Positions 17,521-28,084 are shown, numbered from the stretch's first letter. The stretch: DNA of 64,000 nucleotides from Streptomyces sp. NBC_01216 (GCF_035994945.1 NZ_CP108677.1:2108001-2172000), one strand, 5' to 3'. The notes: a model not told the origin generated them from the sequence alone. Numbers and translations are program-made.

Positions 17521-20094
17521 TCAGGCGGGGGCACCCCCGTCGGAGGGGGCGGTGGACTCGGGCGGGCCGCCGCTCAGCGTCGCCGAGGCGGAGTTGCCGG
17601 GGTTGTCGCCCTCTGTACTTCCGGACGGCGACGGTGATGTCGTCGTCGCCGAGGGCGAGGGCGACGGGCTGGACGGACTCGGGCTCGTCGACGGACTCGC
17701 GGACGGACTCGAAGAGGGGCTCGTCGGCGGCTTGGTCGTCGGGCCGGGGCTGCTCGGTGTGGTGCCGGGCGTCCCCTTGGTGGGGCTGCTCGGGCTCGTC
17801 GAGGTCGCCGGGGAAGACGGGGTCGCCGCCGTGCCGGTCGGCCCGGTGGAGGCCGACGCGGAGACGCTGGGAGAGGCCGACCCGGTCGGCTCGTCCTCCG
17901 GGTCGTCGGCGGCGGGCTCGTCGATGTCCAGGCCGTCGTCGCCGGTCTCGTCGGCGGTGCTGTCGGAGGTGACCCTTCCGGTGCCCGGATCGTCGGCGTT
18001 GCCGGATGTGGCGCCGATGATCACGACCGTGCCGAGCACGGCGGCCAGCAGGGCTCCCGTGCCGACGGCGACGATGTTGCGCCGCGCCCCGGCGACGACT
18101 CCCCGGAGGCCGGCCGGCCGGGGCTTCCCGTCGCCCTCCCCTGCCCGGTCGGGTCCGGTGACGAGGGTCGGGCCGTCGGCGAAGTCCGGGAAGGGCCGGA
18201 CCGGCTTGGTGACGGCGGCGGACGGGCCGGGGGGCAGTGCGGCGATCGCGACGGAGGGAGTCCCCCGGGGCGGCGAGACGGGGCCGCCGAGCCGGGCGGT
18301 GGGCGCTTCCGTATCGGTGGGGACCCGGCCCGCGACACGGTCGGCGACCAGGGCGAGCGCCCGCCGGCCGGCCACGGTGCCCCGCTTGTCGGCGAGGACG
18401 CCCCGCATGCCGACGGATGCCTCGAGTTCGGCGCGGGCCCGTTCCAGGTTTCCGCCGCAGAGGGCCAGGACGCCCAACTCGTGGTGGAAGTACGCCTCTT
18501 CCGCGACCTCCCCGGCAAGCCGGGCGGCCTCCTGTCCGCTGCGCAGCGTCCGCTCCCAGGCACCCCAGTACAAGCCGGCGGCGAACGCGGGGGCGGCGCT
18601 GCGGGCGAGCAGGACGGCGGTGGCGGGGTGTTCGGGGTCCGTGCCCGGGACGAGCGCGGTCAGGGCCGCGATCAGGGCGTCCGCCTCGGCGACGGCGCGC
18701 GCGGGGGTCACGGAGGGGTGTCCGGCCCACCAGGCGTAGTGCTGGGCGACGGTGTGGGCGCGCTCGGCGGTGTCCTCGCCGTATCCCTGGGCGAGGAGCT
18801 GGGTCAGGACGCCGGCGGCGAGCCGGTAGCGGCCACCGGCCGGGGAGAGCAGTCCGCAGTCCATCAGCTCGCCGAGTGCGGCGTCCGCGTGGGTGTCGCC
18901 TACGAGGGCGGGGAGGTGCGCCTGGTGCGGCACCTCTCCGCCGAGGGCGACGGCGAAGCGCAGGGTGTCCTGCGCGGAACGGCTGAGCCGGGAGGCGAGC
19001 AGGGCGGCGGGGGCGGCACCCTCGCCGAGGGTGGGCAGGGGTATGTCGAGCAGTTCGACGTCGGACTCGTCGACGGCGTCCGCGGGCTCGTCGTCGCCGG
19101 AGTCGCCCGCGTCAGCCGCGTCGCCCGCGGAGAGGCCCGCGCCCGGCCCGAAGGCTTCGTCGAGGGCTCCGAAGGCGTCGAACTCGGCCGGGGTGACCCG
19201 CAGCCGGTCGCGCTGCCGGAGCAGGGCTCCGGCCTGGACGAAACGCAGCGGCAGGCCCTCGGACTCGAACCACAGGTCGCCGGCCCAGTTGCCCTCGTCC
19301 TCGGTGAGCGGTCGGCCGACGACGCTCTCCAGGAGCTCCAGGGCGGCGGCACGGCCGAGCCCGGCGAGGCCCACCTCCTCGACGTGCGCGCCGGGCGAGG
19401 CCCCGGGAACCTCGGGCGTGGCACCGAAGAGGAAGGCGCACTCAGGGGCGGCGGTGAGGAGTTCGTCGAGGGTGGTGCCGCCGAACTCGAGGTCGTCGAC
19501 GACGACGACCGCGCCGATTCCTGCGACTCCGGCGAGCAGCGCGGTGCGGTCGGGGCGCTGGTCCGGTGCGTGCTCGACCACCGCGAAGAGTTCGTACAGC
19601 AGCTCGGTGGGGGTGCGGTTCAGACCGGAGAGCCGGACGACGCCGTCGGGTGCGAGGCCGGCGCAGTCGGCGGCGACGGTGTCGAGGAGGGTGGTGCGGC
19701 CGGAGCCGGAGGGTCCGGTCAGCCGGACGGAGCGGCCCTGGGACAGGAGCCGGACGAGCGTGTCGCGCGGGTCCTGTCGTTCGAGCAGCGGATGGGGCAC
19801 CGCGGCGGGGCCGGGCGGCACGGGCGGGGTGGCGGTGCGGGCCGTCTCGGCGCGCTCCTCGGCGGTGCGGCGGCGGGGTGGCTCGGGCTGCTCACCGGGC
19901 GGGCACGCCTCGATCTCGCTGCCGTCGACGGGGTTGACGGTGAGCAGCAGGTCACCCGAGACGAGCCGGGTGATGCGGGCCCGGGCGGGCGTGGACGGGA
20001 CGCGTTCGGGCAGCAGGCCGCCGCGGTGGTCGCGGGTCTCGTCGTCCTCGTTGTCGTGGCCGAAGTCTTCCGGCCCCCGGTTCATCGGGTCCAT
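17521..20094 (-). CDS. Membrane-anchored P-loop (STAND-like) protein with Ser/Thr/Pro tail
   Basis: This 857-residue protein has a disordered N-terminus and then a nucleotide-binding core: LLSQGRSVRLTGPSGSGRTT, where the Walker A Lys is Arg133, and a Walker B-like GAVVVVDDLEF. Helical, LuxR/STAND-type sequence extends to about residue 590. A single membrane helix lies near 670-695. A C-terminal tail of about 160 residues, rich in Ser, Thr, Pro and Asp, would lie outside the cell. The start (ATG 20094) is uncertain; MNRG three codons later is possible and the ribosome-binding site is weak. The STAS gene upstream is on the same strand, 229 bases away. Function unknown; signalling is a guess. 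Confidence 0.75.
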   Translation of the reverse strand: MDPMNRGPEDFGHDNEDDETRDHRGGLLPERVPSTPARARITRLVSGDLLLTVNPVDGSEIEACPPGEQPEPPRRRTAEERAETARTATPPVPPGPAAVPHPLLERQDPRDTLVRLLSQGRSVRLTGPSGSGRTTLLDTVAADCAGLAPDGVVRLSGLNRTPTELLYELFAVVEHAPDQRPDRTALLAGVAGIGAVVVVDDLEFGGTTLDELLTAAPECAFLFGATPEVPGASPGAHVEEVGLAGLGRAAALELLESVVGRPLTEDEGNWAGDLWFESEGLPLRFVQAGALLRQRDRLRVTPAEFDAFGALDEAFGPGAGLSAGDAADAGDSGDDEPADAVDESDVELLDIPLPTLGEGAAPAALLASRLSRSAQDTLRFAVALGGEVPHQAHLPALVGDTHADAALGELMDCGLLSPAGGRYRLAAGVLTQLLAQGYGEDTAERAHTVAQHYAWWAGHPSVTPARAVAEADALIAALTALVPGTDPEHPATAVLLARSAAPAFAAGLYWGAWERTLRSGQEAARLAGEVAEEAYFHHELGVLALCGGNLERARAELEASVGMRGVLADKRGTVAGRRALALVADRVAGRVPTDTEAPTARLGGPVSPPRGTPSVAIAALPPGPSAAVTKPVRPFPDFADGPTLVTGPDRAGEGDGKPRPAGLRGVVAGARRNIVAVGTGALLAAVLGTVVIIGATSGNADDPGTGRVTSDSTADETGDDGLDIDEPAADDPEDEPTGSASPSVSASASTGPTGTAATPSSPATSTSPSSPTKGTPGTTPSSPGPTTKPPTSPSSSPSASPSTSPSPSSPSPSPSATTTSPSPSGSTEGDNPGNSASATLSGGPPESTAPSDGGAPA

Positions 20095-20323
20095 GATCAA
20101 AGCCCCCAAAAGCGGTGCGCGCCGAAGCCCCTCCCGGCCGATCTGCACGCTCGCTGCCGCTTCTGGTCCGGTGCCCGCCGAGTGGGTTCGTCAATGGGCA
20201 GGCGTGCCGAACCCTAGACCGTCTTCCGCCATCCGGGAACAGGCGGGGTACCACCCCGCCCCAGACGTCACGGTCTCGCGAGGATGGAGAAGGGAACATG
20301 CACACGAGCGTTTCACAGACGGT

Positions 20324-20647
20324 TCACACCCGTGGCAGCGACTCGGCCGCCAGGCCGCCCTCGATGGCGAGGATGCGGTGAAGCCGGGTCGCGACCAGGA
20401 GGCGCTGCATCTGGGGCGGTACCCCGCGCAGCACCAGGCGCCGCCCGCAGCGGCCTGCGCGGCGGTGTGCGCCCATGATGACCCCGAGCCCGGTCGCGTC
20501 CCAGGAGTCGAGACCGGTCAGGTCCAGGACCAGGTCGCCGACGCCGTCGTCGACGGCCGAGTGCAGGACCGTACGGGCGTCCGCCGCGCTCCGGACGTCG
20601 AGGCGGCCCCCGACGACCAGCTCGACATGGTCGCCCCTGATGTGCAT
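20324..20647 (-). CDS. STAS-domain protein, anti-sigma-factor-antagonist-like
   Basis: A 107-residue single STAS domain (SpoIIAA/BldG type). The start is ATG 20647 with GGGGAG upstream; a longer frame exists but is not STAS-like. The fold pattern is clear: HVELVVGGRLDVRSA, DLVLDLTGLD and the loop DATGLGVIMGAHRRAG. In SpoIIAA-type proteins the loop reads D-S-(S/T)-G-L-G, with the Ser phosphorylated by an anti-sigma kinase. Here the Ser is Ala51 and Thr52 follows. It may therefore be a constitutive antagonist or bind something else. No kinase gene is adjacent. Confidence 0.85.
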   Translation of the reverse strand: MHIRGDHVELVVGGRLDVRSAADARTVLHSAVDDGVGDLVLDLTGLDSWDATGLGVIMGAHRRAGRCGRRLVLRGVPPQMQRLLVATRLHRILAIEGGLAAESLPRV

Positions 20648-20796
20648 ATGCGCTCCCCGGGAGTGCTCCGTCTTTGCAACAACTGACTGCCCCACGAGCA
20701 GAAGCGTTGCGCCTTGTAAGCGAACTGATACCGAATTCACCCTGTGGGGTGATGGTGAACCGACCGAACAGAACTCGGTTCCGACTCGTAGCCGAC

Positions 20797-21645
20797 TCAG
20801 TGCTCGTAGAAGCCCTGCCCGCTCTTACGGCCGATGTCACCCGCGTCCACCATCCGGCGCATCAGCTCCGGCGGGGCGAACTTCTCGTCCTGGCACTCGG
20901 TGTAGATGTTGCTCGTGGCGTTCACGAGGATGTCGACACCCGTCAGGTCGGCGGTGGCGAGCGGCCCCATGGCGTGGCCGAACCCCAGCTTGCAGGCGAT
21001 GTCGATGTCCTCGGCGGTCGCCACACCGGATTCGTACAGCTTGGCCGCCTCGACCACGAGCGCGGAGATCAGCCGCGTGGTGACGAAGCCGGCCACGTCG
21101 CGGTTGACGACGATGCAGGTCTTGCCGACCGATTCGGCGAACGTCCGTGCGGCGGCGAGGGTTTCGTCACTGGTCTTGTACCCGCGGACGAGCTCGCAGA
21201 GCTGCATCATCGGGACCGGCGAGAAGAAGTGTGTGCCGACGACGGCCTCCGGGCGCTCCGTCACCGCGGCGATCTTGGTGATCGGGATGGCGGAGGTGTT
21301 GGAGGCGAGGACCGCACCCTCCTTGGCGATCTTGTCGAGGGTGCGGAAGATCTCGTGCTTGACCTCGAGCTTCTCGAAGACGGCCTCGACGACGATATCG
21401 GCGTCGGCCACGGCCTCCAGCTCGGTGGTGGCGGTGATGCGACCGAGAGCGGCCTCGGCGTCGGCGGCGTCCAGCTTGCCCTTGGCGACGAACCGGTCGT
21501 ACGACGCCTTGATGCCGTCGGTGCCACGGGTGAGGGCGGCGTCGGTGACGTCACGCAGGACGACGTCCCAGCCCGCCTGGGCCGAGACCTGCGCGATTCC
21601 GGACCCCATGAGTCCGGCCCCGATGACGGCGAGCTTCCTGGCCAC
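20797..21645 (-). CDS. 3-Hydroxyacyl-CoA (3-hydroxybutyryl-CoA) dehydrogenase
   Basis: A 282-residue NAD(P)-dependent dehydrogenase that oxidises 3-hydroxyacyl-CoA to 3-ketoacyl-CoA or runs in reverse. The Rossmann motif GAGLMGSGIAQVSAQAGWDV starts at residue 8. SNTSAIPITKIA (about 116-127) and GTHFFSPVPMMQLCE (about 139-153) hold the catalytic Ser/His region, and VNRDVAGFVTTRLI is the hinge. The C-terminal helical domain ends GRKSGQGFYEH. Length is that of the short 3-hydroxybutyryl-CoA dehydrogenases, not of multifunctional FadB. It is monocistronic. Confidence 0.92.
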   Translation of the reverse strand: MARKLAVIGAGLMGSGIAQVSAQAGWDVVLRDVTDAALTRGTDGIKASYDRFVAKGKLDAADAEAALGRITATTELEAVADADIVVEAVFEKLEVKHEIFRTLDKIAKEGAVLASNTSAIPITKIAAVTERPEAVVGTHFFSPVPMMQLCELVRGYKTSDETLAAARTFAESVGKTCIVVNRDVAGFVTTRLISALVVEAAKLYESGVATAEDIDIACKLGFGHAMGPLATADLTGVDILVNATSNIYTECQDEKFAPPELMRRMVDAGDIGRKSGQGFYEH

Positions 21646-21923
21646 GATCTTCCACCCCTCAACGCCTGTTCACTTCTCTTGCTCTCCGGCGGAGATTAGC
21701 GGTCGTGAGCCGTGATGTGACCGCTAAGTAATGCGCGTCACGCCCCGTTTGACGGACGTCACACTCACGACAGGTCCGTCGGGGTGGCGCGCCGGTCCGG
21801 ACGGCGCGACCCGGGCGGGGGCGGCGTCGGCCGGAGCCGCCGGCTCGGCGGCTCCCCGGCCCCCGGTCCGCCCGGCGCACCTCGGCCGACGGGCACCGGC
21901 CGTCCCGGCACTACCCTGAGGCC

Positions 21924-22496
21924 ATGGTCAATCTGACGCGCATCTACACCCGTACCGGCGACCAGGGCACCACCGCGCTGGGCGACATGAGCCGGACCGC
22001 CAAGACCGATCTGCGGATCTCGGCGTACGCCGACGCCAACGAGGCGAACGCGGTCATCGGAACGGCCCTCGCGCTGGGACAGCTCGACGAGGAGGTCGCG
22101 AAGGTCCTCGTCCGCGTGCAGAACGACCTGTTCGACGTGGGTGCGGACCTCGCCACGCCGGTGATCGAGAACCCCGAGTACCCGCCACTGCGGGTGGAGC
22201 AGTCGTACGTCGACAAGCTGGAGGCGGACTGCGACCGTTTCCTCGCGGAGCTGGACAAGCTCCGCTCCTTCATCCTGCCGGGCGGCACGCCCGGCGCGGC
22301 GCTGCTGCACCAGGCGTGCACGGTGGTCCGCCGGGCCGAGCGGTCCACCTGGGCGGCGATCGAGATGCACGGCGAGACGATGAACCCCCTGACCGCCACC
22401 TACCTCAACCGGCTGTCCGACCTACTGTTCATCCTGGCCAGGACGGCGAACAAGACGGTCGGGGACGTGCTCTGGGTCCCGGGCGGCGAACGCTAG
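21924..22496 (+). CDS. Cob(I)alamin adenosyltransferase, PduO type
   Basis: A 190-residue ATP:cob(I)alamin adenosyltransferase that makes adenosylcobalamin, the cofactor of methylmalonyl-CoA mutase. The N-terminal ATP-binding segment is RIYTRTGDQGTTALGD (about 5-20). KTDLRISAYADANEANAVIG and RVQNDLFDVGADLATP follow, and RRAERSTW plus NRLSDLLFILAR give the PduO-type five-helix core. TACCCT (21912-21917) six bases before the ATG, without a ribosome-binding site, suggests a leaderless transcript. It would supply the cofactor that MeaB, encoded 19 kb upstream, handles. Confidence 0.93.
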   Translation: MVNLTRIYTRTGDQGTTALGDMSRTAKTDLRISAYADANEANAVIGTALALGQLDEEVAKVLVRVQNDLFDVGADLATPVIENPEYPPLRVEQSYVDKLEADCDRFLAELDKLRSFILPGGTPGAALLHQACTVVRRAERSTWAAIEMHGETMNPLTATYLNRLSDLLFILARTANKTVGDVLWVPGGER

Positions 22497-22591
22497 CCGG
22501 CGCCGGGAGAGGAGCCGGTGCGGCGGGCAGAGGCGCCGTTGGCCGGCCCCGCACGCCCCCAGACGCCTGGCGGGCCCCGGCCGGCCGGGGG

Positions 22592-23176
22592 TCAGGCCGT
22601 ACGGTCGGAGGTCCCGCCCTCGCCACTCCCCCGCTCCGCGGCCTTCGGCTTCCTCTTCGGCCAGATCACGTACGTCAGCGCGATCAGGCCGTGGACACCG
22701 GTCACCCGCCAGGCCACGGACATCCAGTCCGACAGCGGCGCGGTGGCCCCATCGTCCCCCACGTACCCGATCGCGAGCAGCAGCAGTCCGCTCGCGACGG
22801 CCGCCGCCACCACCGATCCCAGCCAGACCCGGCCCTCGTGCCGGGCGCGGGCCATGCCGTAGCGCGGGGGCCCTTCCGGCGGTGGCGCTCCGCCGAAGCG
22901 GTGTGCGGCGTGCCCGTCGAGCCAGCGCACGGTGCGGTGACCATGGCCGACCGTGTAGCCGATGTAGAGCGCGGCCAGGCCGTGCTTCCCGCTGGGCTCG
23001 GCGCCGTTCCTCAGGTCGACCGCCGTGACGACGAGCAGGAGGACCTCCAGCAGCGGCTCGCACAACAGCAGGGCGAGCCCCGTCCGGGGCATCCTGAGCG
23101 GATAGCGGGCGGCGAGTCCGGCCGCCAGCAGGACCCAGAAGCCGACCTCGCAGACCACGATCAGCGTGACGATCAC
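22592..23176 (-). CDS. Integral membrane protein of unknown function
   Basis: A 194-residue protein starting at GTG 23176, with GGAGGGAGGAAGCC just upstream. There are four hydrophobic segments: TLIVVCEVGFWVLLAAGLAA near the start, LALLLCEPLLEVLLLVVTAV, VVAAAVASGLLLLAIGYVG and WRVTGVHGLIALTYVIWP. A basic C-terminus follows. A His/Arg-rich cytoplasmic stretch lies in the middle (GYTVGHGHRTVRWLDGH). It is divergent from the histidine kinase gene and may overlap the kinase promoter. I do not recognise a family. Confidence 0.75.
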   Translation of the reverse strand: MIVTLIVVCEVGFWVLLAAGLAARYPLRMPRTGLALLLCEPLLEVLLLVVTAVDLRNGAEPSGKHGLAALYIGYTVGHGHRTVRWLDGHAAHRFGGAPPPEGPPRYGMARARHEGRVWLGSVVAAAVASGLLLLAIGYVGDDGATAPLSDWMSVAWRVTGVHGLIALTYVIWPKRKPKAAERGSGEGGTSDRTA

Positions 23177-23312
23177 GGCTTCCTCCCTCCGGTTCCCTTC
23201 CAGACTCCCGCCCGGGCCGCCGTATCTCGTCGTCTCCGTGGACGACGTCCGCCTACATCCTTCGGCGGAGTCCCGGATCGCCCCGGGCGGCGAGGCCGGG
23301 CACCCTCGGGGC

Positions 23313-24533
23313 GTGTTGGATGGGACGGTGACCTTCACCCGACCACACCGCGACGATCTGCTCATCGCCGCGGCCGGTCTCGCCTGCGGCCTGCTGCTGT
23401 GGTCCTTCGGCCTGCACACCCAGGCCGATCCGCTGGTTCGGGCCCGATGGGTGAACCTGCTCCCGCTGGTCGTCATGGCCTGCGTGGAGGCCGTGCGTCG
23501 CACCCTGCCGCGGGCCGCACTGATCATCGGCACGCTCGCGCTCGTGGCCGACCAGCTCACCTACGGCAGCCTCCTGACCATGCTGATGTTCACCGACGTC
23601 GTGTACGCGTCCGTGGTCTACGGCTCGCCCGCCTCCGCCCGGCGCATCCCGTACTCCACCGGACTGATCACCATCGCCGTCACGGTCGGCTTCCTCGCCT
23701 GGCTGCAGGACGCGATCGCCCTGCTGATCGGCCTGGTCACGGGCATGGTGTCGTTCCTGCCGGCCGTCACCGGCGCCGTCGTGCGCAATCACCGGCAGGC
23801 CGCCGACGCCGCCCGGCTGCGTGCGGAACAGACCGCGCTGCTCGCCGAGATGGACCGCGCCCAGGCGGTAGCGGCCGAGCGCGCCCGGATGGCCCGCGAA
23901 CTGCACGACATGGTGGCCAACCACCTCTCCGCCATCGCCATCCACTCCACGGCCGCGCTCTCGATCGACGAACCGGGGACCACCCGGCAGGCGCTGACGG
24001 TGATCCGGCGGAACAGTGTCGACGGGCTGTCCGAGATGCGTCGGCTGATCGGTCTGCTGCGGGACAGCGGCGGCGACGCCGAGCCGGCCGCCGCGCCCAC
24101 CCTGGACGGGCTCGGCGCGCTGCTCGCCCAGGCCCGCGCCAACGGAGCGGCGAGCGGGCTGGCCTTCACGCTCGACGACTCCCGTGTCCGGACCGCCCCC
24201 GGCCCGGAGGTGCTGCCGGCCCCGGTCGAGCTCGCCGCGTACCGCATCGTGCAGGAGTCCTTGACCAACGCCCTCAAACACGCCCCGGCGGGCACGGTCG
24301 CCGTCTCCCTCGCCCGCGACGAACGCGCGCTGACGGTACGGGTGACCAGCCCCTTCGGCGACCGCCTCGGCCCCCGCGCACCCGGGTCGGGCGCGGGCCT
24401 GGTGGGCATGCGGGAGCGGGCGGTGCTGCTCGGCGGCGGGTTCGAGGCGGGGCCCGTCGAGAACGGGGACGGAACGAAGACCTGGCAGGTGCGGGCCGAG
24501 TTGCCCGCCGAGGAGAGGACACCGGACGCATGA
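23313..24533 (+). CDS. chiS: Sensor histidine kinase of the chitinase locus (ChiS-like)
   Basis: A NarL-type (HisKA_3) sensor kinase of about 406 residues. The first 150 residues have four to five membrane helices and no large extracellular domain. A coiled linker follows (AARLRAEQTALLAEMDRAQ), then the phosphoacceptor box RMARELHDMVANHLSAIA. The HATPase_c domain has the N-box region AYRIVQESLTNALKHA and a G-box GAGLVGMRERA. The start is uncertain: GTG 23313 or GTG 23328. Its stop overlaps the regulator start (ATGA). A chitinase gene follows, as in the known chiS-chiR-chiC arrangement. Confidence 0.85.
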   Translation: MLDGTVTFTRPHRDDLLIAAAGLACGLLLWSFGLHTQADPLVRARWVNLLPLVVMACVEAVRRTLPRAALIIGTLALVADQLTYGSLLTMLMFTDVVYASVVYGSPASARRIPYSTGLITIAVTVGFLAWLQDAIALLIGLVTGMVSFLPAVTGAVVRNHRQAADAARLRAEQTALLAEMDRAQAVAAERARMARELHDMVANHLSAIAIHSTAALSIDEPGTTRQALTVIRRNSVDGLSEMRRLIGLLRDSGGDAEPAAAPTLDGLGALLAQARANGAASGLAFTLDDSRVRTAPGPEVLPAPVELAAYRIVQESLTNALKHAPAGTVAVSLARDERALTVRVTSPFGDRLGPRAPGSGAGLVGMRERAVLLGGGFEAGPVENGDGTKTWQVRAELPAEERTPDA

Positions 24534-25183
24534 CGATCCGGATCGTGGTGGCCGAGGACCAGAGCGCGGTACGGGCGGGGCTCGTCCTCATCCTCGGCAG
24601 CGCCCCGGACATCGAGGTGGTCGGAGAGGCGGCGGACGGGGAGCGGGCGGTGGAACTCGCCCGGGAACTGCGCCCGGACCTCGTACTGATGGACGTCCAG
24701 ATGCCCCGGATGGACGGGGTGACGGCGACCGGGCTCATCGTCTCGGAGGGGTCCGCCGAAGTCCTGGTGCTGACCACCTTCGATCTCGACGCGTACGTCT
24801 TCGGAGCGCTACGGGCCGGGGCGGTGGGCTTCCTCCTGAAGAACACCGAGGCGAAGGACCTGATCGAGGCGGTACGGACGGTGGCGGGCGGCGAAGGGGT
24901 GATCGCGCCGGCCGTGACCCGGCGTCTGATCGCCGAGTTCGCCGCGCCGGGCCGGCCTGCTCGGGCGCCGGACGCGCCCGACCCGTCCGTACTGGACGTG
25001 CTGACGCGCCGGGAGCGGGAGGTCCTCTCGACGCTGGGCGAGGGGCTGTCGAACGCGGAGATCGCGGTCCGGCTGGATATGGCGGAGGCGACGGTGAAGA
25101 CGCACGTCAGCCGGGTGCTCGCGAAGCTGAAGCTGCGCTCGCGGGTCCAAGCGGCCGTGCTGTCACAGGAGTTGGGCGGCTGA
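24530..25183 (+). CDS. chiR: LuxR/NarL-family response regulator of the chitinase locus (ChiR-like)
   Basis: A 217-residue response regulator. The receiver domain (1-120) has acidic residues in VVAEDQ, the phospho-Asp in LVLMDVQMPRMDG and the conserved Lys in FLLKN. The C-terminal LuxR helix-turn-helix is LTRREREVLSTLGEGLSNAE followed by MAEATVKTHVSRVLAKLKL. It overlaps the kinase gene by 4 bases. The chitinase starts 146 bases downstream on the same strand but behind its own promoter. Activation of the chitinase gene by this pair is known for related loci; here it is inferred from position. Confidence 0.88.
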   Translation: MTIRIVVAEDQSAVRAGLVLILGSAPDIEVVGEAADGERAVELARELRPDLVLMDVQMPRMDGVTATGLIVSEGSAEVLVLTTFDLDAYVFGALRAGAVGFLLKNTEAKDLIEAVRTVAGGEGVIAPAVTRRLIAEFAAPGRPARAPDAPDPSVLDVLTRREREVLSTLGEGLSNAEIAVRLDMAEATVKTHVSRVLAKLKLRSRVQAAVLSQELGG

Positions 25184-25222
25184 CGGCGGTCGTCCGGGAG
25201 GCGGGTCCGAGCCCACCGAGGT

Positions 25223-25264
25223 TGGTCTGGACCTCTTGACGATTGGTCCAGACCTTCCTACGCT
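25223..25264 (+). promoter_or_regulatory. Chitinase promoter with paired 12-bp DasR/chi-type repeats
   Basis: TGGTCTGGACCT (25223-25234) and TGGTCCAGACCT (25244-25255) form a direct repeat, 21 bases apart, that matches the known Streptomyces chitinase-promoter repeat and DasR (GlcNAc-responsive repressor) site. TTGACG (25236-25241) and TACGCT (25259-25264) are -35 and -10 elements with 17-base spacing, interleaved with the repeats. A regulator bound there would block polymerase. The leader is about 60 bases. Confidence 0.85.
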
Positions 25265-25329
25265 CGCGGGGCGCGCGCACAGTTCACGGACCACCCCCAC
25301 CTTGTCCGTCCGCAACTTGAGGAGCACCG

Positions 25330-27177
<1,848 letters not shown>

Positions 27178-27185
27178 TGCCCCTC

Positions 27186-27218
27186 CCGGTGAGGTCCACC
27201 CCGGGCGGACCTCACCGG
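27186..27218 (+). terminator. Terminator of chiC
   Basis: Perfect 12-bp stem (CCGGTGAGGTCC / GGACCTCACCGG) with a 9-base loop, 9 bases after the chiC stop. Confidence 0.85.
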
Positions 27219-27401
27219 TCCCGGCACTGACGTCCGGATCCGGTCGGCACCCGCGCGCCCGGCGGGAACCGGACGACGGTCCCCGGCCGTGGGCACCCCA
27301 CGGGGCGCCCACGGCCGAGCGGGGGACGGCGCAGCACGCCGTCCCCCGCTTCCGCGTGTCCGGGCCCACGGCCGCCGGACCACGAGCACCGGTCCCTCCT
27401 C

Positions 27402-27447
27402 AGAGCCTGTCGGGTGGCCTTCGGCCGAAGGCCACCCGACAGGCTCT
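27402..27447. repeat. Perfect 46-bp palindrome, best copy of a dispersed repeat
   Basis: Two 23-base arms (27402-27424 and 27425-27447) are exact reverse complements with no spacer. The arm begins AGAGCCTGTCGGGTGGCC. Read on the minus strand it begins TGAGAGCC, as the other copies do. Partial copies are at 12258, 17354 and 39119. This copy lies free in the intergenic region between chiC and the DUF2550 gene. Confidence 0.9.
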
Positions 27448-27613
27448 CAGCCGGCCCGGTACGGGTACCCCACCCGGGCATACGCCGACGGGGCCCGGTG
27501 GTACCGGGCCGGTGTGCGAGCGGGCGGGAAGGGGCGTCACGGGGAGGAAGAAGCCCGCGAGGGCGGCGGGGCACGTCGAAGCCGGCACCGTCCGCCCCGA
27601 GGGCGACGGGCGC

Positions 27614-28084
27614 TCAGGCCACGTTGACCCGCTGTCCGGGCGGGGCGGCCTCCAGCCAGGCGAGGAAGCCGGTGAGCGCGTCCTCGCTCATGGCGAGTTC
27701 GAGGCGGATGCCCCGGTGCATGCACCCCTGGATCACGGCGTCGGAGAGCAGCGCGAGCTCCTCCTCGCCCTCGGGCATCCGGCGCTCCAGGACCTCGATC
27801 GCCGAACGCTCCAGGACACGGCGCGGACGCGGCGCGTAGGAGAAGACGCGGAACCACGAGACCTGGTCGCCGCTGTAGCGGGCCACGCCGTACACCCAGC
27901 CCTTGCCGGTGGGTGTCCCCCCGGCCCCGCCGGGAGGCGGGTCCGGCACGTTCCAGCGCAGCGAACAGTCGAAGGTGCCACCGGCACGTTGGATCAGTCT
28001 GCGGCGCAAGCCGAAGACGAAGAGTCCGATCACCACCAGTGCGACGACCAGGCCGCTCAGGAGCAGAGCGAGGAACATCTTCAC
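27614..28084 (-). CDS. DUF2550 domain-containing membrane-anchored protein
   Basis: A 156-residue protein (GTG 28084; ATG 28078 has better ribosome-binding-site spacing and may be the true start). An N-terminal membrane helix (FLALLLSGLVVALVVIGLFVFGL) is followed by RRRL and a soluble domain with GTFDCSLRW, GWVYGVARYSGDQVSWFRVFSY and RRVLERSAIEVLERR. This is the DUF2550 family, which usually sits beside the atp operon in actinobacteria. The topology suggests a signal anchor with the domain in the cytoplasm, since Arg residues follow the helix. Function unknown. It is separated from atpC by a terminator hairpin. Confidence 0.88.
   Translation of the reverse strand: MKMFLALLLSGLVVALVVIGLFVFGLRRRLIQRAGGTFDCSLRWNVPDPPPGGAGGTPTGKGWVYGVARYSGDQVSWFRVFSYAPRPRRVLERSAIEVLERRMPEGEEELALLSDAVIQGCMHRGIRLELAMSEDALTGFLAWLEAAPPGQRVNVA

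Larger units (their letters stand above)
27178..27613. other. Intergenic region after chiC
   Basis: This 436-base gap holds no credible gene. It has the chiC terminator (27186-27218), a second 10-bp hairpin (27285-27294 with 27307-27316) and a perfect 46-base palindrome (27402-27447). The sequence from 27450 to 27613 shows nothing recognisable. Confidence 0.7.

Noticed and set aside
23166..23313. ATG at 23166 as start of the chitinase-locus kinase
   Set aside because: It overlaps the well-supported divergent membrane-protein start (GTG 23176) and gives a Pro/Ser-rich N-terminus before the first membrane helix; the GTG starts at 23313 or 23328 are more likely.
22316..24530. Long plus-strand frame before the response regulator
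   Set aside because: Its Arg/Pro/Gly-rich product only becomes protein-like from the regulator start at 24530; the kinase in another frame explains the region.
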